This document shows positions 35,443-44,220 of a DNA stretch of 64,000 nucleotides, piece after piece (the stretch's first letter is position 1; every line of letters starts with the position of its first letter). The DNA lies in the NCBI GenBank assembly GCA_001797335.1, contig MGPE01000015.1, positions 62,001 through 126,000 of the forward strand, written 5' to 3'. A program made the position numbers and the translations under genes. Below the pieces are notes generated by a model that saw nothing but the letters and a program-made list of their open reading frames with translations, was not told where the DNA came from and did not search any database. The stretch is from Deltaproteobacteria bacterium GWA2_38_16 (GTDB lineage Bacteria; Bdellovibrionota; JACOXK01; 2-02-FULL-40-11).

Positions 35443-35931
35443 TTATTCCCATGGAGGAGGTGGTGGTGGAGGAGTCCCTCCCCCAGCTAAATCCCAATGA
35501 CAAACAGCACACATGAGCCCTTTATAGGGAGTTTCACCCTCTCGGTAATTATATCTAAAAAGCTTTTCCATATTAGCACTATGGGGATTGTGACAGGAGG
35601 CACAGCTAAATTCTTTTTCAGGATGTAGGGGATCTTTTTCTAAACTAGGAGGATGCTCATCCGTGAAGTGATCTATACTTCCTTGAGACGGCATATCATC
35701 ATGGCAAGACAGGCAAAGGTCATTTATTTTTTTAGAAAGACGAGCAGGATTTTCAGTCGTGGCATTATGGGACACATGGCAAAAAGTACATTTTTTACTA
35801 ATACTTCCATGAGTGTACTTTTTTTGTAACTTTGTGGCATGGCAATATGCACACCACTCATTATCGTCTTGAGCTTGGGCACCATACAAAGGCCCAAGAA
35901 CTAAAAACAGTATGAATATTATTTTTTTCAT
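35443..35931 (-). CDS. Periplasmic pentahaem cytochrome c with polyproline tail
   Basis: A 162-residue protein: signal peptide (IIFILFLVLGPLYGAQA), five CXXCH sites (CAYCH, CTFCH, CLSCH, CASCH, CAVCH) in a doubled-CXXCH/NrfB-like arrangement, and a C-terminus of GGGT plus seven prolines and WE. Overlaps the preceding cytochrome gene by 4 bases. The polyproline end may need EF-P for translation. Likely an electron carrier near the oxidase operon; partner unknown. Confidence 0.9.
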   Translation of the reverse strand: MKKIIFILFLVLGPLYGAQAQDDNEWCAYCHATKLQKKYTHGSISKKCTFCHVSHNATTENPARLSKKINDLCLSCHDDMPSQGSIDHFTDEHPPSLEKDPLHPEKEFSCASCHNPHSANMEKLFRYNYREGETPYKGLMCAVCHWDLAGGGTPPPPPPPWE

Positions 35932-36479
35932 TTAACGTGACAATCTCCACATTTTTGCGGAGCTTTGGGATTACCTGAATCTTTATGGCACTTCCAACAA
36001 AGCACATGGGCTTTGTCTTTAATGGATTCAGTATCATTAAAAAATTTTGTAAACCCAGCTTCACCATGACATAGATCACATCTCCCTTTAGAGATATAAG
36101 CCTCCCCAGCTACATGCATTTCATGATTAAACGAAACATTTCCTTTCGGATTTGTAAAAACAAAATGCTCTGGCTCTGAAGCTTGAGACCCTGGCAGCGT
36201 ACCGGCATTAATCTCAGCAATATTGCTCTTACCGTCAGCATCCGAATCCAGTTCTTCGATAGATTTAAAATCAAGTTTCTTTTCTTTAACGGCCAGCCCA
36301 TAGCTATTTAAAAAATCTTTTACAATGGGCATATGGCACGTGGCACACCCATTGAGTTTTGTTGCGCTCACCGTAGGATAGGCAGCAACAAAGGCTGTTT
36401 GATAACTGGGAGTGGCTTGAAGAATTGAATAGCTTCCAAACAAAAAGACAAACACAAAGATACGGGATATGTTTTTCAT
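35928..36479 (-). CDS. Periplasmic tetrahaem cytochrome c
   Basis: A 183-residue protein with a signal peptide and four CXXCH sites (CATCH, CDLCH, CWKCH, CGDCH). A DSDADGKSN stretch near residue 80 resembles a calcium-binding thrombospondin type 3 loop. The C-terminal part (from about 100) has the cytochrome c7/c3-like pattern FNHEMHV...GRCDLCH. First gene of a two-cytochrome operon. A TTGACA-like -35 lies about 50 bases upstream. Confidence 0.88.
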   Translation of the reverse strand: MKNISRIFVFVFLFGSYSILQATPSYQTAFVAAYPTVSATKLNGCATCHMPIVKDFLNSYGLAVKEKKLDFKSIEELDSDADGKSNIAEINAGTLPGSQASEPEHFVFTNPKGNVSFNHEMHVAGEAYISKGRCDLCHGEAGFTKFFNDTESIKDKAHVLCWKCHKDSGNPKAPQKCGDCHVK

Positions 36480-36537
36480 CGAAAAACCTCCTTATGACAA
36501 TGCATATAAGAGGCGTAAGGTTTTATGTCAATGCAAA

Positions 36538-37308
36538 TTACGATTTATTAATTTTGAAGGAATTAGATTCTGGAATAATACGAGAAAGATTATGTGCAAC
36601 TTCACGAAATGTTTTAGAAACGACAGAGGTTGAATCTGATACCACAATAGGAGTTCCACTATCTCCACTTTTTCGAATATCCGCCACCAAAGGAATGGCT
36701 CCTAAAAAAGGAACTTGCCAAAGGCTTGCTGCTTTTTCGCCTCCGCCAGATCCAAAAATATCTGAATCCATATTTTCAACCACTCCTAAAAGAGGAATTT
36801 TAACTTTTCGAAACATTTCAACAGCCCGTTTTACATCGACCAGCGCTACTTCCTGGGGAGTTGTCACCACCACAGCACCTGTTAAAGGAATAAGCTGGCT
36901 TAAAGAAAGCTGCGCATCGCCTGTCCCCGGAGGAAGATCTACAATTAAATAATCTAAATCGCCCCACTCCACTTTAGACAAAAATTCATCTAAAATTTTA
37001 TGGATCATCGGGCCTCGCCAAATAATGGCTTGGTTGTCATCTGCAATAAATCCAATAGACATGGTTTTAATACCATGCGCTTCTAAAGGAATAATTTTTC
37101 CGGTATCATTAAATTTTGGTTTTTGTCCCTGAAGTCCCATCATGATGGGAATAGACGGGCCATAAATGTCGGCATCTAACAGTCCAACTTTAGAACCTTC
37201 TTGATGCAATGCTAGGGCTAGGTTTACTGCAACCGTTGACTTTCCAACTCCCCCTTTTCCACTCCCTACCGCAATGACATTTTTAAGATTGGAATTATCC
37301 GCAGCCAC
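36538..37308 (-). CDS. Mrp/ApbC-type P-loop ATPase without the CxxC motif
   Basis: A 256-residue NBP35/Mrp-family protein for Fe-S cluster transfer. Deviant Walker A GSGKGGVGKS, then DADIYGPSIP and DLPPGTGDAQL. The usual C-terminal CxxC that holds the bridging cluster is missing: the chain goes VVENMDSDIFGSGGGEKAA without the cysteine insert. The start is set at GTG 37308, with GGAG 8 bases upstream and a 14-base overlap with the IscA-like gene. The frame stays open further upstream through the IscA tail. Confidence 0.85.
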   Translation of the reverse strand: MAADNSNLKNVIAVGSGKGGVGKSTVAVNLALALHQEGSKVGLLDADIYGPSIPIMMGLQGQKPKFNDTGKIIPLEAHGIKTMSIGFIADDNQAIIWRGPMIHKILDEFLSKVEWGDLDYLIVDLPPGTGDAQLSLSQLIPLTGAVVVTTPQEVALVDVKRAVEMFRKVKIPLLGVVENMDSDIFGSGGGEKAASLWQVPFLGAIPLVADIRKSGDSGTPIVVSDSTSVVSKTFREVAHNLSRIIPESNSFKINKS

Positions 37309-37714
37309 AACCACCGCTCCCACACCCACCACCACTGGTGCTCCCACCATGGCTATGCCCATGTTCACTTTCGCTCCCACTGCTGCATCCACATCCACTT
37401 CCACATCCCCCTCCTTGACTTGCATTGGGATTTGAAATTTTAAATCCAGATCCGTTGGGTCCATCAATAAAATCTAAAGTAGCTCCGGTGACAAGCCCTA
37501 AAGATTCTGAATCAATAAAAACCTTTAATCCAAAAGCATCACACACCGTATCGCCTTCAGACGATTTTTCCTCTAGTCCCAGTTGATATTGAGGACCAGA
37601 GCATCCAGACCCTGCAACTCGAATTCGAAGGCCATATCCGGATTTATTTTCCGAATCACTGATGGCTTTAATTTTAGTGGCTGCTGCTTTAGTTATTTCA
37701 AATACATTTCCCAT
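37295..37714 (-). CDS. IscA/HesB-type Fe-S carrier with Gly/Cys/His-rich tail
   Basis: A 139-residue A-type carrier. The conserved Cys in GSGCSGPQY and the C-terminal pair in GCGSGCGC are present after SGFKISNPNA. An unusual tail of about 30 residues follows, rich in Gly, Cys, Ser and His (EHGHSHGG), which could bind metal. AAAGGAG precedes the ATG of MGNVFEI. Lies between nuoB copy 2 and the Mrp-like gene, so it probably matures complex I or related clusters. Confidence 0.88.
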   Translation of the reverse strand: MGNVFEITKAAATKIKAISDSENKSGYGLRIRVAGSGCSGPQYQLGLEEKSSEGDTVCDAFGLKVFIDSESLGLVTGATLDFIDGPNGSGFKISNPNASQGGGCGSGCGCSSGSESEHGHSHGGSTSGGGCGSGGCGCG

Positions 37715-37730
37715 TGTTTTTCTCCTTTCT

Positions 37731-38216
37731 TTAATGAACGTTAAAAACTCTCGTTTTTTCAATTTTCTCTTGTATCTTCATGATGCCTTGAATCACTGCT
37801 TCCGGCGTTGGCGGACATCCAGGCACATAAACATCTACTGGAATAATGTCATGAATCCCTTGTTTCACATGATAGGATCTATAAAATCCTCCCGAACTGG
37901 CGCACACACCCATGGAAAGAACCCACTTGGGCTCTAACATCTGATCATAAATTTTCTTAAGCACAGGAGCCATTTTTTCTGTGATGGTTCCTGCCACCAC
38001 CAAAAGATCAGACTGCCGGGGAGAAAAACGCACTACTTCCGCTCCAAAGCGAGAGGCATCATAATGAGATCCTAAAACCGCCATGTATTCAATCCCACAA
38101 CAGGCTGTCCCAAACGGCAATGGCCACAGAGAATTCTTTCGGGCCCACTTAATAAAAAATTCAGCTTTTGTCGTTAGAAAGCTATCTATAAATTGATGAA
38201 GTCCCACAGCACTCAA
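37731..38216 (-). CDS. nuoB: NADH-quinone oxidoreductase subunit B (copy 2)
   Basis: A 161-residue NuoB paralogue with all cluster N2 cysteines ([24 protein letters not shown]). It differs clearly from copy 1 in the region between motifs. It heads an operon with IscA-like and Mrp-like genes instead of other nuo genes. It may belong to a second complex I, whose other genes lie elsewhere, or be an alternative subunit. Confidence 0.93.
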   Translation of the reverse strand: MSAVGLHQFIDSFLTTKAEFFIKWARKNSLWPLPFGTACCGIEYMAVLGSHYDASRFGAEVVRFSPRQSDLLVVAGTITEKMAPVLKKIYDQMLEPKWVLSMGVCASSGGFYRSYHVKQGIHDIIPVDVYVPGCPPTPEAVIQGIMKIQEKIEKTRVFNVH

Positions 38217-38274
38217 AAACCTACCAAATAGTATATATTAAGTCAAACATTCCTCCATCCGATAAGATACCTGT

Positions 38275-39903
38275 ATGGGAAATCTAACCTGGATTACGCT
38301 TTTTGGGGGACTTTGCATCCTTATTTTTGGATTAAATCTCACCCGAGATCACCTGCAAAAAATTGCCGGGGATCGTCTCCGAAGCGTCTTAGCCAAACTA
38401 ACAGAACACAGACTTCTGGCTTTTCTAACCGGTTTTTTGATGACTTTGGTACTCCAAAGTAGCTCAGCTGCCATTGCCATGATTGCAGGATTTGCCGCGT
38501 CAGCCCTTCTCACTCTCACCCAAGCCATGGTTTTAATTTTAGGAGCAGATCTGGGGACTACGATTATTGTCCAGCTCTTGGCATTTCACCTAGCCGACTA
38601 TTCGCTTTTATTCATTATGCTGGGATTTATAGGTATTACGATTTTAAAAAATCAAAAACAAGCGTACGGATATTTTTTATTGGGAATTGGATTTATTTTT
38701 CTAGGCATGTGGCAAATGAGCACCGCATCTGCTCACTTTCAAAATTCTGAAATTTTGAAACTCGCCCTTGAGCTTCTCAAAGACTATCCCCTTGTCTCTC
38801 TCTTCATTGCAGCTGTCTTAACAGCACTTCTTCAAAGCAGTGCTGCTTCTATTGGGATTATGCTTTCTTTAGCACATTCTCATATCTTACCTATTTCTCA
38901 AGCCATCCCTCTCATTATTGGAGCCAACATTGGCGGATGTGCTCTTCCGATGATCGTTTCTTTCAAATTGGGGGATCGAGGGAGGCAGGTCGCTATTGCT
39001 CATGTGCTGTTAAAAGTATTGGGCGCCATTCTTATTCTTCCCTTTCTTTCTTCTTTCGAAAATCTGGTAGTACACACCTCCACAAGCGAAGCCCGTCAAA
39101 TCGCGAATGCTCATTTTTTATTTAATGCACTCATGGCTTTTATTTTTACCCCTCTTACCCACATCGGTGCCAGTATCATCCAAAAATTGTACCCTCTAAA
39201 ACCAGAGCCCGAAGCCTTTCGCCCTAAATATTTAGACCCTCAGGTACTCACCACCCCTTCTTTTGCCTTTGGGCAGGCTACCCGAGAAGTCATTCGTATG
39301 GCTGAAATTGTTCAAGAAATGCTTGAAAAATCAATGCTGGTTTTTCGAAAAAACGATCTCATTTTACACTCTCAAATTGAAAAATTAGAAGAAAAATCAG
39401 ACATTCTCTACCGAGAAATTAAAAAATATTTAATTCAACTTTCCCAACAACCCCTTTCTTCTCAACAAGCTAATCAACAATCGGAACTGGTTATTTTAAC
39501 CTGCGATCTAGAAAATGTGGGAGATGTTATTGTAAAATCTATTTTACCGCTGGCCAAAATAAAAATTCAAAAGAAACTTTATTTTTCAGATGAAGGGTTT
39601 AAAGAAATCAGAGAGTTTCATGAGCAGGTGATGCAAAATTTTCAACTGACCATTTCTGCCTTTACCAATCAAAATGTAGATCTCTACCGACAAGTCATTA
39701 AAAACAAAGATCAAATGCTCACCACAGAACTCGAACTTAGGGAAAACCATCTTATTCGACTAAGGCATGGTGTTAAAGAAGCTCTAGATACAAGCTCCAT
39801 TCACATAGAACTCTTAAGCTACTTTGGACGGGTCAATGCTTTTACCAGCAATATTGCCTATCAGATTTCACAAAAAGAAAATACGAATAACCACAAACAA
39901 TAA
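38275..39903 (+). CDS. Na/Pi cotransporter family protein with PhoU-like domain
   Basis: A 542-residue type II sodium-phosphate cotransporter. Two inverted transport repeats carry the QSSS motif (LQSSSAAIAMIAGFA near 62) and its mate QSSAASIGIMLSLA (near 185). Eight or nine spans lie in residues 1-305; a cytoplasmic helical PhoU-like domain (about 340-535) follows. Divergent from nuoB copy 2. No regulatory site recognised. Confidence 0.92.
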   Translation: MGNLTWITLFGGLCILIFGLNLTRDHLQKIAGDRLRSVLAKLTEHRLLAFLTGFLMTLVLQSSSAAIAMIAGFAASALLTLTQAMVLILGADLGTTIIVQLLAFHLADYSLLFIMLGFIGITILKNQKQAYGYFLLGIGFIFLGMWQMSTASAHFQNSEILKLALELLKDYPLVSLFIAAVLTALLQSSAASIGIMLSLAHSHILPISQAIPLIIGANIGGCALPMIVSFKLGDRGRQVAIAHVLLKVLGAILILPFLSSFENLVVHTSTSEARQIANAHFLFNALMAFIFTPLTHIGASIIQKLYPLKPEPEAFRPKYLDPQVLTTPSFAFGQATREVIRMAEIVQEMLEKSMLVFRKNDLILHSQIEKLEEKSDILYREIKKYLIQLSQQPLSSQQANQQSELVILTCDLENVGDVIVKSILPLAKIKIQKKLYFSDEGFKEIREFHEQVMQNFQLTISAFTNQNVDLYRQVIKNKDQMLTTELELRENHLIRLRHGVKEALDTSSIHIELLSYFGRVNAFTSNIAYQISQKENTNNHKQ

Positions 39904-39904
39904 C

Positions 39905-40489
39905 TTAGTTATGTTTCCCAAAATATTGTTTGGAGGCTGTCGGATTTGGCTTCATCGTATCTTTTCCAGGTGTCCAGTTAGCGGGGCAAACTTCTCCCGT
40001 TTTTTTGACTTGTTGAATGGCCGCTAAAACACGAAGCGTTTCATCCACATTTCGGCCAATCCCTAAGTCATGAACAACGCTATATTGAACAACCCCTTCT
40101 GGATTAATGATAAAAAGTCCTCGAAGTGCAATACCAGAATCTAAAAGAACGCCATAATCACGAGCAATATTTTTAGTTAAATCAGAAAGGAGTGGATACC
40201 GAAGTTCTCCCAATCCCCCTTCTTTTCTGGAAGTATTGATCCATGCCAGATGGGTGAAATGGCTATCGACAGAAGCCCCAATCACTTCGGCATTGAGTTC
40301 CTTAAATTTCGAATAGGCATCGCTAAAAGCAATAATTTCAGTGGGACATACAAAGGTAAAATCAAGGGGGTAGAAAAATAAAACTACCCATTTTCCTTTA
40401 TAATCCGAAAGTTTTACCTCTTTAAATTCTTTTCCTACGACGGCCTGGCCTTTAAACTCAGGCGCTGGTTTTTGAACGAGTGTTGACAT
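39905..40489 (-). CDS. Typical 2-Cys peroxiredoxin
   Basis: A 194-residue AhpC/Prx1-type peroxidase for hydrogen peroxide and organic peroxides. Peroxidatic Cys48 in DFTFVCPTE, resolving Cys in GEVCPANW near the C-terminus. The start is the ATG of MSTLVQKP with AAGGAGG upstream. Ends 1 base from the end of the convergent transporter gene. Confidence 0.95.
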   Translation of the reverse strand: MSTLVQKPAPEFKGQAVVGKEFKEVKLSDYKGKWVVLFFYPLDFTFVCPTEIIAFSDAYSKFKELNAEVIGASVDSHFTHLAWINTSRKEGGLGELRYPLLSDLTKNIARDYGVLLDSGIALRGLFIINPEGVVQYSVVHDLGIGRNVDETLRVLAAIQQVKKTGEVCPANWTPGKDTMKPNPTASKQYFGKHN

Positions 40490-40506
40490 ACAAATCCTCC
40501 TTTTTA

Positions 40507-40532
40507 GATCCCCGATCAAGTCGGGGATGACA
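40507..40532. repeat. REP-like palindrome, family R2
   Basis: GATCCCCGATCAAGTCGGGG then ATGACA. Sits directly upstream of the peroxiredoxin ribosome site. Confidence 0.8.
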
Positions 40533-40588
40533 GAATCATAGGCATTACTTACTTTTTTGTCAAGATTCTTCAGCTCAAAAGTGAGCGT

Positions 40589-40915
40589 TTAAAAATGGAT
40601 AGCACCACAGCCCAACCATGTACATTGCCACACATATCGTTGGAAAAAGGGATGATACACCCATACGGCTTGTGCATACGTATGATCCCATCCCCATCCT
40701 GCCCAATAAACATGATGATGGTAGAGTGAACCAAAAGACCACACCCACGGATAACAAGGGCCAAAATGCCCCATGGGAACCGCTTGTTCAATAGACTGTC
40801 CCTGTGCCTGAGTTTGCGGAACCGCTCTTACTTCTTCGGAAAAAGAACTAAAAGACACCCCTAAAACTACAGTAAAAACAATAAGTAATAGGCTTAATTT
40901 TAAGTATTTATTCAT
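40589..40915 (-). CDS. Small secreted aromatic- and His-rich protein
   Basis: A 108-residue protein with a signal peptide (LKLSLLLIVFTVVLGVSFSSFS) and AAGGAGGG before the ATG. The mature part is full of Trp, Tyr, His and Phe (SLYHHHVYWAGWGWDHTY) and has three cysteines (GPCYP, QCTWLGCG). It may bind metal or haem at the surface. No family recognised. Divergent from the first lipoprotein cytochrome. Confidence 0.65.
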   Translation of the reverse strand: MNKYLKLSLLLIVFTVVLGVSFSSFSEEVRAVPQTQAQGQSIEQAVPMGHFGPCYPWVWSFGSLYHHHVYWAGWGWDHTYAQAVWVYHPFFQRYVWQCTWLGCGAIHF

Positions 40916-40970
40916 AATCCCTCCTTAAATGAGCCTTTTTATAGACCACCTTCCCCTAAAAATCAATATC

Positions 40971-40986
40971 TCTGACCTACATCATA
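40971..40986. promoter_or_regulatory. Degenerate CRP/FNR-family site upstream of octahaem lipoprotein gene
   Basis: TCTGA-CCTACA-TCATA matches the TGTGA-N6-TCACA pattern at 8 of 10 positions. It lies about 40 bases before the start of the octahaem lipoprotein. A perfect version precedes the paralogous gene at 42.4 kb. Confidence 0.45.
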
Positions 40987-41024
40987 AAAAAAAAGTTCCG
41001 ATTGTTTTATATCTGCAGTACACT

Positions 41025-41786
41025 ATGAATATGAGGGGGATCTGTATAATAGGGTTTTTTACGCTGACATTGGTTTTAGGATGCACCAAATCCTCAAAAC
41101 TTCCTCAAAGCGCCATCAACACTCAACAAAATAGATCTCAAAGCGGTGAAGCCGTTTATCCACACTCAGATAAATTTAGAACAACAAAAGCTCATGGACT
41201 TGAATATTTTTCGAATCCAGAAGTCTGTAAGGGATGTCATGGAAAAGAACTCGACGGAGGTAGTGCTGAAGTGGCCTGTAATAGCTGCCATGGAATTTTC
41301 CCTCATACTACCGAATTTAAAACCACCACCACTCATGGAACAGAATATTTCAAAAATAAACTTTCTTGTACTCAATGTCATGGAGTGGATTATAAAGGGG
41401 GAGATTCCAACATTTCGTGTAAAAAATGTCACCCCTATCCTCATGAAGCTAAATGGACACTTCCCACAAATCATGGAGCTACTTATTTAGAAACATCAGA
41501 CACAACAAAAACCTGTGCGAAGTGTCATGGAGAAGAAAATTCTTTAAAAGAAAGACATCCAGAAGAATTTATTTCCTGTGGGACGTGCCATCCCAAGATC
41601 CCTCATGATGAAGATTTTAAATATCCCTCTGATGCAACTGGCGAGCATGCCACCATGGCCAGAACTTATAAAGGCCAATGCACCCTTTGCCACTCAGATT
41701 ATAAACGGCTCATGCCGGAGATGGGAGAAGATGGTTGCTACAGTTGCCACGATCAAGGGAAACTCCCCACCGTCCATTGGGAATAA
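41025..41786 (+). CDS. Octahaem c-type cytochrome lipoprotein
   Basis: Mature lipoprotein (lipobox VLGC) with eight CXXCH sites: CKGCH, CNSCH, CTQCH, CKKCH, CAKCH, CGTCH, CTLCH and CYSCH. The chain is built of short units with a THG or AHG histidine between haem motifs that may serve as distal ligand. The 3' half closely resembles the hexahaem lipoprotein at 42.4 kb. The start is one of two nearby ATGs (41025 or 41031). Likely anchored in the outer or inner membrane facing the periplasm or outside. Confidence 0.9.
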   Translation: MNMRGICIIGFFTLTLVLGCTKSSKLPQSAINTQQNRSQSGEAVYPHSDKFRTTKAHGLEYFSNPEVCKGCHGKELDGGSAEVACNSCHGIFPHTTEFKTTTTHGTEYFKNKLSCTQCHGVDYKGGDSNISCKKCHPYPHEAKWTLPTNHGATYLETSDTTKTCAKCHGEENSLKERHPEEFISCGTCHPKIPHDEDFKYPSDATGEHATMARTYKGQCTLCHSDYKRLMPEMGEDGCYSCHDQGKLPTVHWE

Positions 41787-41795
41787 CCTTAGCCA

Positions 41796-42278
41796 TCAAT
41801 GAGCTGTTAGAGTCACCATTCCCACAGATTTCCAATTTGCCGGAGCTGTATCAAATCCAGCTTTTAACAAGGCTTGAATAACCTCTAGCGTGTCATTTAC
41901 TTTATAAATCGTTCCTTCAAAAGGACTGCCTGAAGTAGAATTGGCCACTGCTACAAAATACCATTTATGCGTCGGCCTTTCTAATTTATAGATTACTGAC
42001 AGCTGTGAAAGTGTTTCCGATCGTGGAATGACATTCATTACTTGTTCTTTGGATTGATAGATTGTCTGCCCCAACACGGGGTTATCCAAATCCAAACGTA
42101 CCAACGTAAAGTTTCCGCCCTCAAACAAAAGGTTCATTTTCCCGGTCATATCTGCCTTATGCATGGGCGTTTGAGGATGGATCATAAAGGGGCCATCATA
42201 CCCCACCACTGTCTCCGAAAACACCTGTGGGACAGCCAAGAAACACACCAATGCGCACAAAATAATTATTTTTTTCAT
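41796..42278 (-). CDS. Secreted protein of unknown function in the cytochrome cluster
   Basis: A 160-residue protein with a signal peptide (IIILCALVCFLAVPQVFS). TAGGAGG precedes its ATG. The mature part begins TVVGYDGPFMIHPQTPMHK and lacks cysteines, haem motifs or known domains. It lies on the opposite strand between two lipoprotein cytochrome genes; role unknown. Confidence 0.72.
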   Translation of the reverse strand: MKKIIILCALVCFLAVPQVFSETVVGYDGPFMIHPQTPMHKADMTGKMNLLFEGGNFTLVRLDLDNPVLGQTIYQSKEQVMNVIPRSETLSQLSVIYKLERPTHKWYFVAVANSTSGSPFEGTIYKVNDTLEVIQALLKAGFDTAPANWKSVGMVTLTAH

Positions 42279-42344
42279 AACGATACCTCCTAATTTCTTC
42301 ATAAGACTTTAAAGCCCTTTCCTTCAATGGAATAACCATAAATT

Positions 42345-42360
42345 TGTGATCTGCGTCACA
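42345..42360. promoter_or_regulatory. CRP/FNR-family binding site (TGTGA-N6-TCACA)
   Basis: TGTGA-TCTGCG-TCACA is a perfect match to the CRP consensus halves. It lies 62 bases before the start of the hexahaem lipoprotein gene, with a -10-like TATGCTATA stretch between. This suggests control of the cytochrome operon by a CRP/FNR-type regulator. Confidence 0.7.
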
Positions 42361-42421
42361 AAAAAAACAATTTTTTTGAAGGCCCGCTTATGCTACTATG
42401 CTATATAGATAACCACAAAAT

Positions 42422-42988
42422 ATGATTAAAAAAATTATCTATTTTGGATGTGGATTTTTTGTTTTATGCATGGTTATTTCATGTACGAAGCCTTCCAAAA
42501 TCCCCAAAATAGGCACCTCTACAGATTCAACAGTGGGGACTGCCGCCATTTTCCCTCATACCGAAGAATTTAAAAGCACTCGCCTTCATGGCAAAGAATT
42601 TTATGGTAGACCCAATCTCTGTAAGGGATGCCATGGAAAAGATTTAGGAGGAGGAAATGTTAAAATTTCATGCCACACCTGCCATACCTCCCCTCATGAA
42701 AAGAAGTGGTCTCTCCCTCAACATCATGGAGTAGAATATGTAAAATCAAAAGAAGCCTGTATGGATTGCCACAGTAAAGATGGTTTTTTATCTTGCGGAA
42801 GCTGTCATCTTGAAATGCCACATGATGCAGAATTTAAAATAAATCATCCTAAAATAGCCAAAGATTATAAAGGGCAATGTACCCGTTGCCATACGGACTA
42901 TAAAAAACTGATGCCAAATACTGAAGGTGGATGTTACACCTCTAAATGCCACTCCGAAGGCACTCTTCCCATCATCAAATGGCGCTAA
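42422..42988 (+). CDS. Hexahaem c-type cytochrome lipoprotein
   Basis: A 188-residue lipoprotein (lipobox MVISC) with five CXXCH sites (CKGCH, CHTCH, CMDCH, CGSCH, CTRCH) and a final CYTSKCH, a CX4CH site. The paralogous octahaem protein has CYSCH at that place, so the last haem site has gained two residues. First gene of the + arm operon that runs through the NrfD gene. Preceded by a CRP/FNR-type site. Confidence 0.9.
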   Translation: MIKKIIYFGCGFFVLCMVISCTKPSKIPKIGTSTDSTVGTAAIFPHTEEFKSTRLHGKEFYGRPNLCKGCHGKDLGGGNVKISCHTCHTSPHEKKWSLPQHHGVEYVKSKEACMDCHSKDGFLSCGSCHLEMPHDAEFKINHPKIAKDYKGQCTRCHTDYKKLMPNTEGGCYTSKCHSEGTLPIIKWR

Positions 42989-44220
42989 CCTTATATAAAA
43001 TTTTATTCTTTTTATATTTCTTAGGAACAATGGGCTTATCTTTTTCTCTTCAAGCTAAAGTTCCTCCGAAAAATAAAGAGCCGATGAATTATGACACTTG
43101 TACTTCGAAGGGATGCCATAGCAATTTAAAACAAAAAAAATATACCCATAACCCCATTGAAGCCAATGGGTGCAATCTCTGCCATAACCCTATTATGGGA
43201 AAACACAAATTTGAATTTACCTCTCCCCCACAAGAAATGTGCATTGTGTGCCACGACAGTCTTGATAAAAGTAAATTTAAAAAAGTAGGAAATTCGATGG
43301 TGATTGAAGAAGAAAGCCAATCTTTTTCAACTCATCGAATCAGCCTTAAAGACTTTCCTCCTCATATCAAAAGAAAAATTTTATCCTGGGGCCTTACTCT
43401 TTACGATCAAGACTTAACGTGCCTGACGTGTCATAATCCCCATAGCTCTGACAAACCCCGCCTGATTCGCCCCTTAAAAAACCAAGAGGATTTTGAAAAA
43501 CCCCTCTGTGTCACGTGCCATGAAGAAAAAACCAAAACTCAAAATCACCCTTTAAAAGAAGACACGTGTTTTCAATGTCACAATTTTCATCAAGGCATGA
43601 TTCAAACCCCTCTCTTAAGAATTGCTAAAAATAGAAGGGATCCCATTTGCCTTCAATGTCATAAAGAAAAAACATCTATTTTTAATACAAAACATGATTA
43701 TTTCTTGTGGACAGATGAACGAAAAAAAGAAGTTTCTGGTTTTTTTGATTACCCCACTCCCACAACAATTCGCTGTGAGCTCTGCCACACGATTCACCAT
43801 ACTAAAGCTCAAGGAAGTTTCCTTTTAACCAGCAAAGTAAGTCAAGAACCTCATAAAGTAATTGCTCTGTGCACAAGCTGCCATCACAACGAAAAAGCAA
43901 AGTCTATTCCTCAAATTAAATATATTTTTAAACATGTCCCCATTTTATTTTCGTCTATTCCTGATCCTAAAACTCGAAAAGAAATTACACTCAAATTTTT
44001 TAGTACTACAGGAAAAAGGATGAGAGGCACTGAAGAACCGTTTGAATTTTCATGTGCCACTTGTCATAATCCCCATGCCTGGGGAAAAGATTATATGCGT
44101 TCTTTTTTCTTAACCAATAGCACTGAAACCATGAAGTTTTGCAGCAGTTGTCATGGGAAAGAAGCCAAAACTCTCTACTCAACCTTTCATGATCATAAAC
44201 CCAAAGAACCCCATGAATAA
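42979..44220 (+). CDS. Undecahaem c-type cytochrome
   Basis: A 413-residue periplasmic protein with a signal peptide (YKILFFLYFLGTMGLSFSLQA), one CX4CH (CTSKGCH) and ten CXXCH sites (CNLCH, CIVCH, CLTCH, CVTCH, CFQCH, CLQCH, CELCH, CTSCH, CATCH, CSSCH). Doubled-CXXCH type spacing with CHNPH repeats. The start is the ATG of MALTLYK, which overlaps the preceding gene by 10 bases. Likely the main electron wire of this arm. Confidence 0.9.
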   Translation: MALTLYKILFFLYFLGTMGLSFSLQAKVPPKNKEPMNYDTCTSKGCHSNLKQKKYTHNPIEANGCNLCHNPIMGKHKFEFTSPPQEMCIVCHDSLDKSKFKKVGNSMVIEEESQSFSTHRISLKDFPPHIKRKILSWGLTLYDQDLTCLTCHNPHSSDKPRLIRPLKNQEDFEKPLCVTCHEEKTKTQNHPLKEDTCFQCHNFHQGMIQTPLLRIAKNRRDPICLQCHKEKTSIFNTKHDYFLWTDERKKEVSGFFDYPTPTTIRCELCHTIHHTKAQGSFLLTSKVSQEPHKVIALCTSCHHNEKAKSIPQIKYIFKHVPILFSSIPDPKTRKEITLKFFSTTGKRMRGTEEPFEFSCATCHNPHAWGKDYMRSFFLTNSTETMKFCSSCHGKEAKTLYSTFHDHKPKEPHE

